From: Akkermansiaceae bacterium
GTDB taxonomy: Bacteria; Verrucomicrobiota; Verrucomicrobiia; Verrucomicrobiales; Akkermansiaceae
NCBI GenBank assembly: GCA_029866215.1
Contig: JARWZU010000039.1
Coordinates: forward strand, 1-57,444
Direction of reading: 5' to 3'
Length of the DNA: 57,444 nucleotides
Every line of letters begins with the position of its first letter. Positions within the stretch are counted from its first letter, which is position 1. The notes beneath the pieces were generated by a model, which ran no database searches, was not told the DNA's origin, and was given only the letters and a program-made list of their open reading frames with translations. Of this stretch, positions 37,494 to 44,468 are shown piece after piece. Position numbers and translations under genes: made by a program.

Positions 37494-37845
37494 TCCCAAG
37501 AGCTGTCAGCCAATTCCCAGGCGCTGTCAGTCAATTCCCAGCCGCTGTCAGTCAATTCCCAGGCGCTGTCAGTCAATTCCCAGACGCTGTCAGTCAATTC
37601 CCAGCCGCTGTCAGCCAATTCCCAGACGCTGTCAGTCAATTCCCAGACGCTGTCAGCCAATTCCCAAGAGCTGTCAGTCAATTCCCAGGCGCTGTCAGTC
37701 AATTCCCAGCCGCTGTCAGCCAATTCCCAGCCGCTGTCAGCCAATTCCCAGGCGCTGTCAGCCAATTCCCAGGCGCTGTCAGCCAATTCCCAGACGCTGT
37801 CAGTCAATTCCCAAGCGCTGTCAGTCAATTCCCAGCCGCTGTCAG
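37494..37845. repeat. 21-bp tandem array, 17 units
   Basis: Sixteen full units and one partial unit are contiguous, opening with a CTTGGG-AAAT-CCCAAG hairpin (37485-37500). Variation is confined to bases 6-8 and base 17 of the unit; everything else is invariant. Read on the minus strand, the unit gives the heptapeptide WEL[T/A]DS[A/G/V/S], within an open frame of 212 codons (37244-37882). Each variable codon keeps a small residue. Whether it is translated is open, because the same frame runs through the palindromic hairpins at 37331-37373. Confidence 0.95.
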
Positions 37846-37863
37846 TTATCAAGCATTTCGTAG

Positions 37864-38026
37864 CAGGCTCAATTTCATTCACTTACACCGTGTTTCAGGC
37901 AATGTGACGCCGTTGTGACCAAGTTTTCCTTCGCTACTCAAGGGCGATAGGCATAGATCGAAAGCGTCGATTTGTAATCGTTTTACAGATCTCACTCCCC
38001 AACCATACCCCAACCATACCACCCTT
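37864..38026. other. Leader region of the 254-aa gene
   Basis: This stretch separates the 21-bp array from the next start codon. It contains a short tandem CCCCAACCATA duplication (about 37997-38019) just before the start codon and no other element I can name. Confidence 0.35.
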
Positions 38027-38791
38027 ATGCCTACCTACCGCACGTTCAGCTTCCCCATCAGCGTTCTCCTCCGCGATGCCAAACTCCTCCACGGCGCCCT
38101 CGTCGATGCCGTCACCGGTCCCGCCGTCGCCCGCCGCCTTTCCAAGAAAAACCCCGTCGCGGGCCAGCCGGACATCGTCTTCGCCCCGCGCTTCGAGACC
38201 CAGATCCAGCTCGTCGAAAACGGCGGCATCGCCCAGAGCGGAGCCTTTGGCGAAATCGGCCAGATGACCCAAGAGCAAATCGAAGCCTTCGCCGAGATGG
38301 AGCGCCTCCTCTCCGGTGCCCGCCGCAGTGCCAACCTCGCCTTTCCCGACAACGACGTCCGCCTCCGCAGCGAATTCCAAGTCGGCATCCACGAACCCGC
38401 CGATTTCGCCAGCGAGATCGAACGCGCTGGAAAAGTCCACGCCGCCTGCCTCCTCCATGCCGATGCCCTCGACGACCACGGCTGGCTCGACGAAGACACC
38501 ACCGCCCTCGGAAATGCCATCGACCTCCTCGACGGCGGCGATTCCGAGCACGAAGCCGCCAAGGACCAGAAAAAAGGCTTCACCAAAGCCCGCAACCTCG
38601 CCGCCGACGCCCTCTACAAAATGTGCCTCAGCGTCCAGAACGCCGCCCGCCTTGCCCACCCCACCGCACGGGCCGCCAAAGACCAAGCCACCCTCGTCGC
38701 CCGCAACCGCTTCCTCCTCGACGAGTTCCCACCCCGCGACCGCGAGAAACCCGAAGCCACCACCCCACTTCCAACCCCGCCCACCCTCTAA
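38027..38791 (+). CDS. Hypothetical 254-aa protein
   Basis: I do not recognise this protein. It is predicted to be largely helical and acidic in the middle (QMTQEQIEAFAEMERLLSGARR, then an EHEAAKDQKKGFTKARNLAADALYKM stretch) with a Pro/Thr-rich tail. There is no signal peptide or membrane segment. Codon use is strongly biased to C in third positions, which also creates a long antisense frame with no features. It stands alone between the 21-bp array and the orphan CRISPR-like repeat. The MPTYRTFSFPISVLLRD start and intact frame argue for a real gene. Confidence 0.6.
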   Translation: MPTYRTFSFPISVLLRDAKLLHGALVDAVTGPAVARRLSKKNPVAGQPDIVFAPRFETQIQLVENGGIAQSGAFGEIGQMTQEQIEAFAEMERLLSGARRSANLAFPDNDVRLRSEFQVGIHEPADFASEIERAGKVHAACLLHADALDDHGWLDEDTTALGNAIDLLDGGDSEHEAAKDQKKGFTKARNLAADALYKMCLSVQNAARLAHPTARAAKDQATLVARNRFLLDEFPPRDREKPEATTPLPTPPTL

Positions 38792-38835
38792 GCAGGGGCG
38801 CCACCGCCAAGCCCCCCGCCGCAGGACTAACCATA

Positions 38836-38866
38836 GTTTCAATCCGCCCCCCGTGAAGGGGGCGAC
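38836..38866 (-). CRISPR. Orphan type I-C-like CRISPR repeat (single copy)
   Basis: A 31-bp sequence beginning GTTTCAATCC and ending GGGGGCGAC on the plus strand. Read on the minus strand it starts GTCGCCCCC, contains a GC-rich stem and ends GGATTGAAAC, the hallmark of type I-C repeats as I know them, short by about two bases. No second copy lies at spacer distance on either side and there are no cas genes in the window. It might instead act as a hairpin terminator for the upstream gene, but it lacks a T-tract. Confidence 0.6.
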
Positions 38867-39220
38867 AATGGCGGATCGGCAAGTAAGCCTGCCGAGGAGT
38901 CACTAATGTATGATTGCATCTGTATTTGTGCGTTGTTTGGTTGATCGGGCGACGCTGAGTGCAAAGCCCTGAACGGTTCTCTTGTGTGAAATCCGTGTGG
39001 AATCTGGGAATTCTGTCGCGGATTTTGAGTGGATTTGAATCTCGACAAAATCACGCCGTTGCCCGGAATCGGGAAGTCGGCATATCTGGTCACTTTCTCG
39101 TCCATCCGTCATACATCTGCCAGATCGGTGAGTCGGATCAAGGTCTAATTGAGTGGATAGCGGTTGAGCCGAGGTTGCCAGGGTGGGTTACAACGGCGTT
39201 GGCTGCCTTCAAGCCCTCAC
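38867..39220. other. Non-coding gap at the left end of the defence island
   Basis: About 350 bp with no convincing ORF, tRNA or repeat. The sequence is less GC-rich than the upstream gene. It separates the orphan CRISPR-like repeat from the last gene of the minus-strand defence run, so it should contain the left boundary of the island, but I see no attachment site or integrase. Confidence 0.5.
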
Positions 39221-39736
39221 TCAAACCATTTCAAACCCACGCTGCCGAAAAAACCGCAAGGTGTCTTCCTGATTCCGGTAACCGGATCGGAATTTGTCTT
39301 CCGCAGAGTCATCGGCGATTTCTCCAGCGGGCGCGATCGTCAAGAACTCAAAGCGCCCCGCTTCCATTTCCTCGTAGATCGCAAAGGCCTCATGCAGGAC
39401 CGCGAGGCAGAGAAGGTATGCATCGTCGCCGTGTCCTTGGCTGACGCAGCGATCTGCAGCATTGGAGAGGCGACCGAAGAACTCAATTTTTGAGCATCCA
39501 TCAAGCCGGTCCTCAGAGTAAAAAGCATCCCGGAGACGCTCAAAAAGCCATGAAACTTCTCTCGCTCTGGGAGTAATCACATCTCGCGGTTCACTACGCC
39601 ATTGCTGGCCCTCCTTTGGTTTTGGAGGATGGATCAAGATTCGGACTCCTGCTCCTCCCCACATATTCCCTGAACTGGGAATAGGGCCTTGGCTCAGCAG
39701 CGAGACGGTTTCGCGCAATGTTTCGATCGTGTTCAT
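39221..39736 (-). CDS. Hypothetical 171-aa protein, end of defence run
   Basis: I do not recognise this protein. It is soluble and mixed-charge. A helical central part (REVSWLFERLRDAFYSEDRL, then GHGDDAYLLCLAVLHEAFAIYEEME) could be a small helical bundle. No catalytic motif is evident. It lies 45 bp downstream of the HEPN gene on the same strand and is the last gene of the co-directional series, so it may be a partner, for instance an inhibitor or immunity protein, of the HEPN protein. That role is inference from position. Confidence 0.6.
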   Translation of the reverse strand: MNTIETLRETVSLLSQGPIPSSGNMWGGAGVRILIHPPKPKEGQQWRSEPRDVITPRAREVSWLFERLRDAFYSEDRLDGCSKIEFFGRLSNAADRCVSQGHGDDAYLLCLAVLHEAFAIYEEMEAGRFEFLTIAPAGEIADDSAEDKFRSGYRNQEDTLRFFRQRGFEMV

Positions 39737-39781
39737 GGTTCAAACGTTGGGGTGGCCGGTCGGAGTCGACCAATTAGAGAT

Positions 39782-40486
39782 TTATGCTGCAATCAGATCA
39801 ATGAGGGTTCTTCCATCCCAGTTCTCACGGGTCGGCTGGGCCAGCAAATTAGCGAGGCCGAGGACAAGAGAACAGAGTTGATCGCTCGTCAGAACTGCCA
39901 GAAACACTCGGGCATAGGGCTCGCCTTCGCAAAATAGACCGTATCGATTCCGCCGATCAAGCTCGATGGAAACGCCAGGTAGTCGACTGCCAAAACGCTT
40001 CTGCGCATCCTCTTTTTTCAGGTATGTGATCGGCTTCTTGTTCTTGATGTCGGGCGAATCACAGAAAGCAATTGCTTCGATCATCCCTGATTCATTCGGC
40101 AGGCTGTTGTAGCCGGAGGATGGAAACTTTGCCTCCGGATTAGTTCCTGTCGGATGACTCATCGCGTTTCGGAGATGCTTAATAAAAGTCGCCAGGTCAG
40201 ACTCTTCGTCAAAGTCCCACGTTCTGATTTCGACTGCATCCAGTTTCCAGTCAGCTTTGGCCGAGAGTGGCGCACGAAGCCCAAGAAATTCGCCATCCTC
40301 TCTATCCATGGCTTCCAGCAGCTCATAGCAATTGGTTAGCAGGTTCTGCAGGAGGCAGAGATGCAAGGTGTCCGTGAACTTCTCTTCAACCGGCAGCTTG
40401 ATGGCTGCATATTGACGTGCGATTTTGCCAATTCGAAGAGCAAGATCAGCCTCGATTCGATGTCCGTTTTGTTGGTGATAATGCAT
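39782..40486 (-). CDS. HEPN-domain protein with RX4H motif
   Basis: A 234-aa protein. An all-helical N-terminal half contains the sequence HLRNAMSHP, in which Arg106, Asn107 and His111 form the R-N-x3-H (RX4H) catalytic motif of HEPN ribonucleases. The C-terminal half carries mixed alpha/beta segments (RYGLFCEGEPYARVFLAVLTSDQLCSL). HEPN proteins in defence islands commonly cleave host or phage RNA and cause abortive arrest. It follows the Mrr-like gene by 55 bp on the same strand. Assigning RNase activity rests on the motif only. Confidence 0.75.
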   Translation of the reverse strand: MHYHQQNGHRIEADLALRIGKIARQYAAIKLPVEEKFTDTLHLCLLQNLLTNCYELLEAMDREDGEFLGLRAPLSAKADWKLDAVEIRTWDFDEESDLATFIKHLRNAMSHPTGTNPEAKFPSSGYNSLPNESGMIEAIAFCDSPDIKNKKPITYLKKEDAQKRFGSRLPGVSIELDRRNRYGLFCEGEPYARVFLAVLTSDQLCSLVLGLANLLAQPTRENWDGRTLIDLIAA

Positions 40487-40541
40487 ACAAGAAATTTAAG
40501 TTTTAGTTAGTCGTTTACAGGTTTCATTGAGCGAACTGGTG

Positions 40542-41576
40542 CTAGTCCTCATCTGTCAGTGAAAGGTCGAGGATGTCATGTGGCCGGCGCGCCACCATGA
40601 CCTCGTGCTGGACCATGAGCACGACGAGTTGTTCGCCGTTCATGAGAGCCACAGGGACGGCATCCGGCCGGGTTGCCTCGTCTTTAGCTCCTTTGCTGAA
40701 ATCACTGGTGGTGATGATGAGTCCCTGCTCGTGCGTACCGAGACTGCCCCGGACTTGTTGGACATGCGGTGCCTGCACGTTGCCCTTGTTCCACTTCTTG
40801 ACCTGCACGGCCATCTTGGTGCGGATCACCTCGCCAACGACTAGCACACCGCGCACGTCGATTCCGCCGTCTTTGCTCGGCGGCGTCACTTTGAGTTCCT
40901 CAAAACCGACCTTGGCCAGAAGCTCGGAGACGAAGTGCTCGAACTCAGTGGCTCCCATCGCGATGAGGCGCTTGAGAACTTCGGAGCGGATCTTTTTGTT
41001 GTGCTGCTCAATGTCGAATGCCAGCCCTTTGCTCATCCAGGTGCTGAGACTGACAAAGCCGCCCTTGTGCTGGACGAAGCGTGGTTGCTCTCCCCGCGCC
41101 TTGTGGCGGCGGATCTCCGTAAGAATCTGCGCATACATCGTAGCCTCGGGTGTCTGCCCTTCGGTGTTGAGTAAGCCAAGCTCCAGTGCCTTCTGGGTGA
41201 TCGCCCGGTAGTGCATCGGCTCTTTCTTACCGTGGGTGGCAAGGATCTTCTCAGCCGCATGGGTGAACGAGAGCATCTTGCTGTCCTTCATCTTGCTTTT
41301 GGCCTTGGAAAAATTGACGGCTTTCGGTGCGGGGGACGATGTCTTTGCGGTAATTGAATTCAGCGCAAAGCAGTCTGGTCCGACCTTCACGAAGCGAGAT
41401 GCGGCACCGTGCTTGTTGATGTCAGTGTAAATTTGGGCAGCAATGGTCGCCCAAGGAGTTTTGCCCAATGTCTGCCAGTATCCCTTCGCCAGCGCGGTGT
41501 CTGAGATTTCACGGCAGGACAGCGGTTTTCCAGATTCTTTCAGGACTGTTTCGGCAGCGGATATGGCGCTCATCAT
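40542..41576 (-). CDS. HARE-HTH plus Mrr-type restriction endonuclease
   Basis: A 344-aa protein. Two HARE-HTH winged-helix modules (about residues 4-72 and 103-177; compare PLSCREISDTALAKGYW with PMHYRAITQKALELGLL) precede an Mrr-like PD-(D/E)xK nuclease domain (about 205-320). The nuclease motif reads D236GGID, then Q258VK. HARE-HTH domains are thought to recognise modified or unusual DNA, and Mrr-type nucleases cut methylated foreign DNA. It is co-directional with the defence genes and lies 46 bp downstream of the PLD helicase. Its presence in an operon with a DNA methyltransferase means its specificity must spare host methylation. Confidence 0.85.
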   Translation of the reverse strand: MMSAISAAETVLKESGKPLSCREISDTALAKGYWQTLGKTPWATIAAQIYTDINKHGAASRFVKVGPDCFALNSITAKTSSPAPKAVNFSKAKSKMKDSKMLSFTHAAEKILATHGKKEPMHYRAITQKALELGLLNTEGQTPEATMYAQILTEIRRHKARGEQPRFVQHKGGFVSLSTWMSKGLAFDIEQHNKKIRSEVLKRLIAMGATEFEHFVSELLAKVGFEELKVTPPSKDGGIDVRGVLVVGEVIRTKMAVQVKKWNKGNVQAPHVQQVRGSLGTHEQGLIITTSDFSKGAKDEATRPDAVPVALMNGEQLVVLMVQHEVMVARRPHDILDLSLTDED

Positions 41577-41622
41577 CGGATTCGGTTGACTTAAAAAGAA
41601 AAAACGCGGGCGTGTATTTATG

Positions 41623-44418
41623 TCACCACCCCTTCGATAGCAATTCCTTCATGCTCACCTTATTCAGCACAGACGTGCAGGTTTCCCAATCGGCGTCTTC
41701 CACCCTACTGTATTTCACATCGAATGGATTGCGTGTGGCGGTGGTGCGGTCGATGAGTTGGCGGGCGGCTTGTTCGTCGTTGAGGGCGACTTGCACCCAC
41801 ACGTCCTCAAGCGTGTCTGGGATTTGACCGAAGAGACCGTGAATGGCTTCGAGGCGATCCGCTAGAACCTGATGGACGCGGTCTTCGACGGAGTCGCGGT
41901 AACGGAGATTCGCGATCCAGATTTCACTACGCGCCTGGCCGATCCGTTGAATACGACCTTTGCGCTGTTCAAGCCGCGTTGGATTCCAAGGAAGGTCGAT
42001 GTTGATCAGGGTGCCGAGGCGTTGAAGATTCAGACCTTCGGAAGCGGCATCGGTGCCCAGGAGTAGCCGAAGTTCGCCGGACCTGACTCGTGCCTTGAGA
42101 TCATTCCGATCACAGCGCTGGAATCGTCCGTCACGCCAGAATCCCGACCGGTTGCTTCCCGCGTAGAGTCCGATGTCCATGTTTCCGAATTCCGGGCGCT
42201 TTGCCAATTCATCACCGACCCAGCGGACCGTGTCGTAGTATTGGGAGAACAGGATGCACCCAAGTTCGAGCCATCGAGCTGATGTGCGAGGATTGGTTCC
42301 GAGTAGGTAGGAAACGAGGGCTTCAAGTTTAGGATCGTTGTTGCCTCCCTGCTTCAAGAGATCCAGACAGCGCCGCAGTGATTTCAATTCATCCGCAGTG
42401 AAGTTCTTGAAATCGCTCGTGCCATTCGCCGGACGGCCGACTTGAGGGGGCTCATCTTCCTCGGCATCATCGTCGTCCTCATCGTCAGGTGCGTCGGGTT
42501 CTTGACCTAGAAGCCGTTGAATGGTGCGTCTCCCGGCTTCCATGGAACTTCCAGCGCGACGCAGAAGGAGAGTCTTGAAGAAGCCCGCACCTCGAACCCT
42601 CTGTTGAAGAAGCTCTGAAAAATGTTCCGCTTCTTCGTATGCCTCGTGGAGGTAGCCGCCTAACACCAAGGCGCTCTCATTCTCTTCACCGAAAAGCTTC
42701 ACGGTGACTTTTGGTAGGAAGTAGCCACCCGTCGCCGGATTGATCGTGCTTTCCAAGTATCCACGCGTCCGTCGCACGATACATCTTAACATGGGATTGA
42801 AGCGGGAACCGTAGTCCGGTAGGAGGGCGTTCCGGAGTTGCACATTGCGGATTGCAGGCGACAGATTTCCGAGTGCTTCGGGTTTGAACTGCCAGCGATT
42901 GTCTTCCGCTCCGAGGTGGTCCCGGATACGTCGCAAGGCTGGATCTTCATGGCGGGATGGTAATGGATCGCGGACGTATTCCCAACCATCGCGATCATCA
43001 TCCGTCGGGACTCGATCATACCCCATCGCAATATCAAGACAGCGACTTGGTCGAAACCATGGACTGGTTCGGGTCCATCCACCCAACACTCCATCGTTGC
43101 CGTAGGAAAGAATTTCTAGCAAATCCCAAGACTCCACCGGGTGAAGCTGCACCGGGGTTGCCGTGGCCAGCAGCATGCTTTTTGTCTTCGGGCCGATCTC
43201 ACGGAGGAAAGCCATCACCTTATTGGGTTCGCCCCTCTCGTCGATTTCATCGGAACTTGCATCGACTTTGGGAACCTTGCGGCGACGGGCGCGGTGCGCT
43301 TCGTCCACGATCACGCATGTGTAGCGGCGACTGAGAAGCTGCCTCACCGCTTCTGCCATCCCCCGTACAACTAGACCTTGGGATACGAGACCAATGCGGC
43401 GAGGACACTTCGCAAGAGATTTAACTCCGTCTGACGGGTATTCGACGTCGTTCTCATCCAACCACGCTTTACCATTCCAACGGGCGGATGGGAGTTGAAG
43501 GAGTTCCATCAGCTCGTCCTGCCATTGTTGAAGAAGCGGTTTGGGGGCCAGGACGAGGATCGGCCCGCCATCTGGATCATCGAGAGCCATCAGCATGGCT
43601 GCCATCGCGAGCTGAACCGTTTTGCCGAGGCCGACTTGATCCGCCAAAACCAAGCGAGCACCGCCGAGCCGGTGACGTTCCAGGGCGAGTCGGGCAAAAT
43701 ACTTCTGATGCGGCCAGAGTCCTTGGTCCTTACGATAGACCGGTGTTTCCACAGCAGCACTTGCGGCGGCGACTGTTGGATCGGCCGAGGCTTTCCATTC
43801 TTCAGGCTCGATCACCTTGCGCCGGATGATCCGTTCCACGTCTTGCTGGATAAATGGACAGCAGGAGAGATCCACCGCACGAGCATCATCCCACAGGGCG
43901 TCAAACTCTTCCTGCACCCAGGTGATGGTGGCGGGATCGTCGTCTTCCCACAGCAACTCGTAGTTCATCTTCCAAGCGGAAAGACTCTCGTTGACGCTAC
44001 CGAGAAATGCGGTGGCTGTGCCATCGGTCCGGCGCACCACTCCCGCTTTGCCATGGATGAGTCCGAAGGCGCTGTCCGGGAGGACACGGACTTCCAATTT
44101 GCCGCTGGTCAATGCGGCGTAGAGAGCCTGATAGCGAGGGAGTGCTGCAGGCGGAGCATCCTCGGGACGCACGGAACACCAACTGCGGCGCAGCGCGGCC
44201 TGCGCCGCTGCGGCCGTTTCCATGTCCTTGGGATCGATGTCCGAATTGCAGATGATGCGAACCTTTCCAGCCACGTTCATCACTGCTTCTCCAGCTACCT
44301 CAAACAGGCTCGAACGGAAATAACCGGCGATCCGATCATAGGACGCTGCACCATCGAGCCGTTGGTTGAGAACGGCGTGGTCGAGGCGAGTGCGGCGGCT
44401 AGAATGACGTTGGAGCAA
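41623..44418 (-). CDS. PLD-SNF2 helicase, defence type
   Basis: A 931-aa protein. An N-terminal phospholipase D-like domain has the HxK motif (H122GK) and GSVNES at 140-145, the half-site arrangement seen in PLD nuclease domains. A SNF2/SF2 helicase follows with Walker A DQVGLGKT (260-267), DEAH (372-375), LLATATPVQL and motif V/VI TDAASEGLNLQ and EQRKGRIQRIGQ. The start is TTG at 44418; no ATG precedes the PLD domain and a stop lies seven codons upstream. I recall this family as part of anti-phage sets with DUF499, DUF1156 and DUF3780 proteins, which are all encoded upstream here. Confidence 0.88.
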   Translation of the reverse strand: MLQRHSSRRTRLDHAVLNQRLDGAASYDRIAGYFRSSLFEVAGEAVMNVAGKVRIICNSDIDPKDMETAAAAQAALRRSWCSVRPEDAPPAALPRYQALYAALTSGKLEVRVLPDSAFGLIHGKAGVVRRTDGTATAFLGSVNESLSAWKMNYELLWEDDDPATITWVQEEFDALWDDARAVDLSCCPFIQQDVERIIRRKVIEPEEWKASADPTVAAASAAVETPVYRKDQGLWPHQKYFARLALERHRLGGARLVLADQVGLGKTVQLAMAAMLMALDDPDGGPILVLAPKPLLQQWQDELMELLQLPSARWNGKAWLDENDVEYPSDGVKSLAKCPRRIGLVSQGLVVRGMAEAVRQLLSRRYTCVIVDEAHRARRRKVPKVDASSDEIDERGEPNKVMAFLREIGPKTKSMLLATATPVQLHPVESWDLLEILSYGNDGVLGGWTRTSPWFRPSRCLDIAMGYDRVPTDDDRDGWEYVRDPLPSRHEDPALRRIRDHLGAEDNRWQFKPEALGNLSPAIRNVQLRNALLPDYGSRFNPMLRCIVRRTRGYLESTINPATGGYFLPKVTVKLFGEENESALVLGGYLHEAYEEAEHFSELLQQRVRGAGFFKTLLLRRAGSSMEAGRRTIQRLLGQEPDAPDDEDDDDAEEDEPPQVGRPANGTSDFKNFTADELKSLRRCLDLLKQGGNNDPKLEALVSYLLGTNPRTSARWLELGCILFSQYYDTVRWVGDELAKRPEFGNMDIGLYAGSNRSGFWRDGRFQRCDRNDLKARVRSGELRLLLGTDAASEGLNLQRLGTLINIDLPWNPTRLEQRKGRIQRIGQARSEIWIANLRYRDSVEDRVHQVLADRLEAIHGLFGQIPDTLEDVWVQVALNDEQAARQLIDRTTATRNPFDVKYSRVEDADWETCTSVLNKVSMKELLSKGW

Positions 44419-44468
44419 GAGAGTAAGTGGATGGGGTTAATTATTGGCGTTCTTAGATTGAAGGATGC

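Noticed and set aside
37438-37863. Plus-strand 141-codon frame through the same array
   Set aside because: This is the complementary frame of the array, with implausible Cys/Arg/Pro-rich repeats and no supporting context.
37244-37882. Minus-strand 212-codon frame through the 21-bp array, with WEL[T/A]DS repeats
   Set aside because: It is open mainly because the unit length is a multiple of three. Its C-terminal part is made from palindromic hairpins and it has no family match I know, so it is reported as a repeat and not as a gene.
37934-38842. Long minus-strand frame of 302 codons opposite the 254-aa gene
   Set aside because: It is Gly/Ala/Val-rich and arises from the C-rich third codon positions of the plus-strand gene.
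38836-38866. Interpretation of the CRISPR-like repeat as a full CRISPR array
   Set aside because: Only one copy is present and nothing repeats at spacer distance on either side, so it is listed as an orphan repeat.
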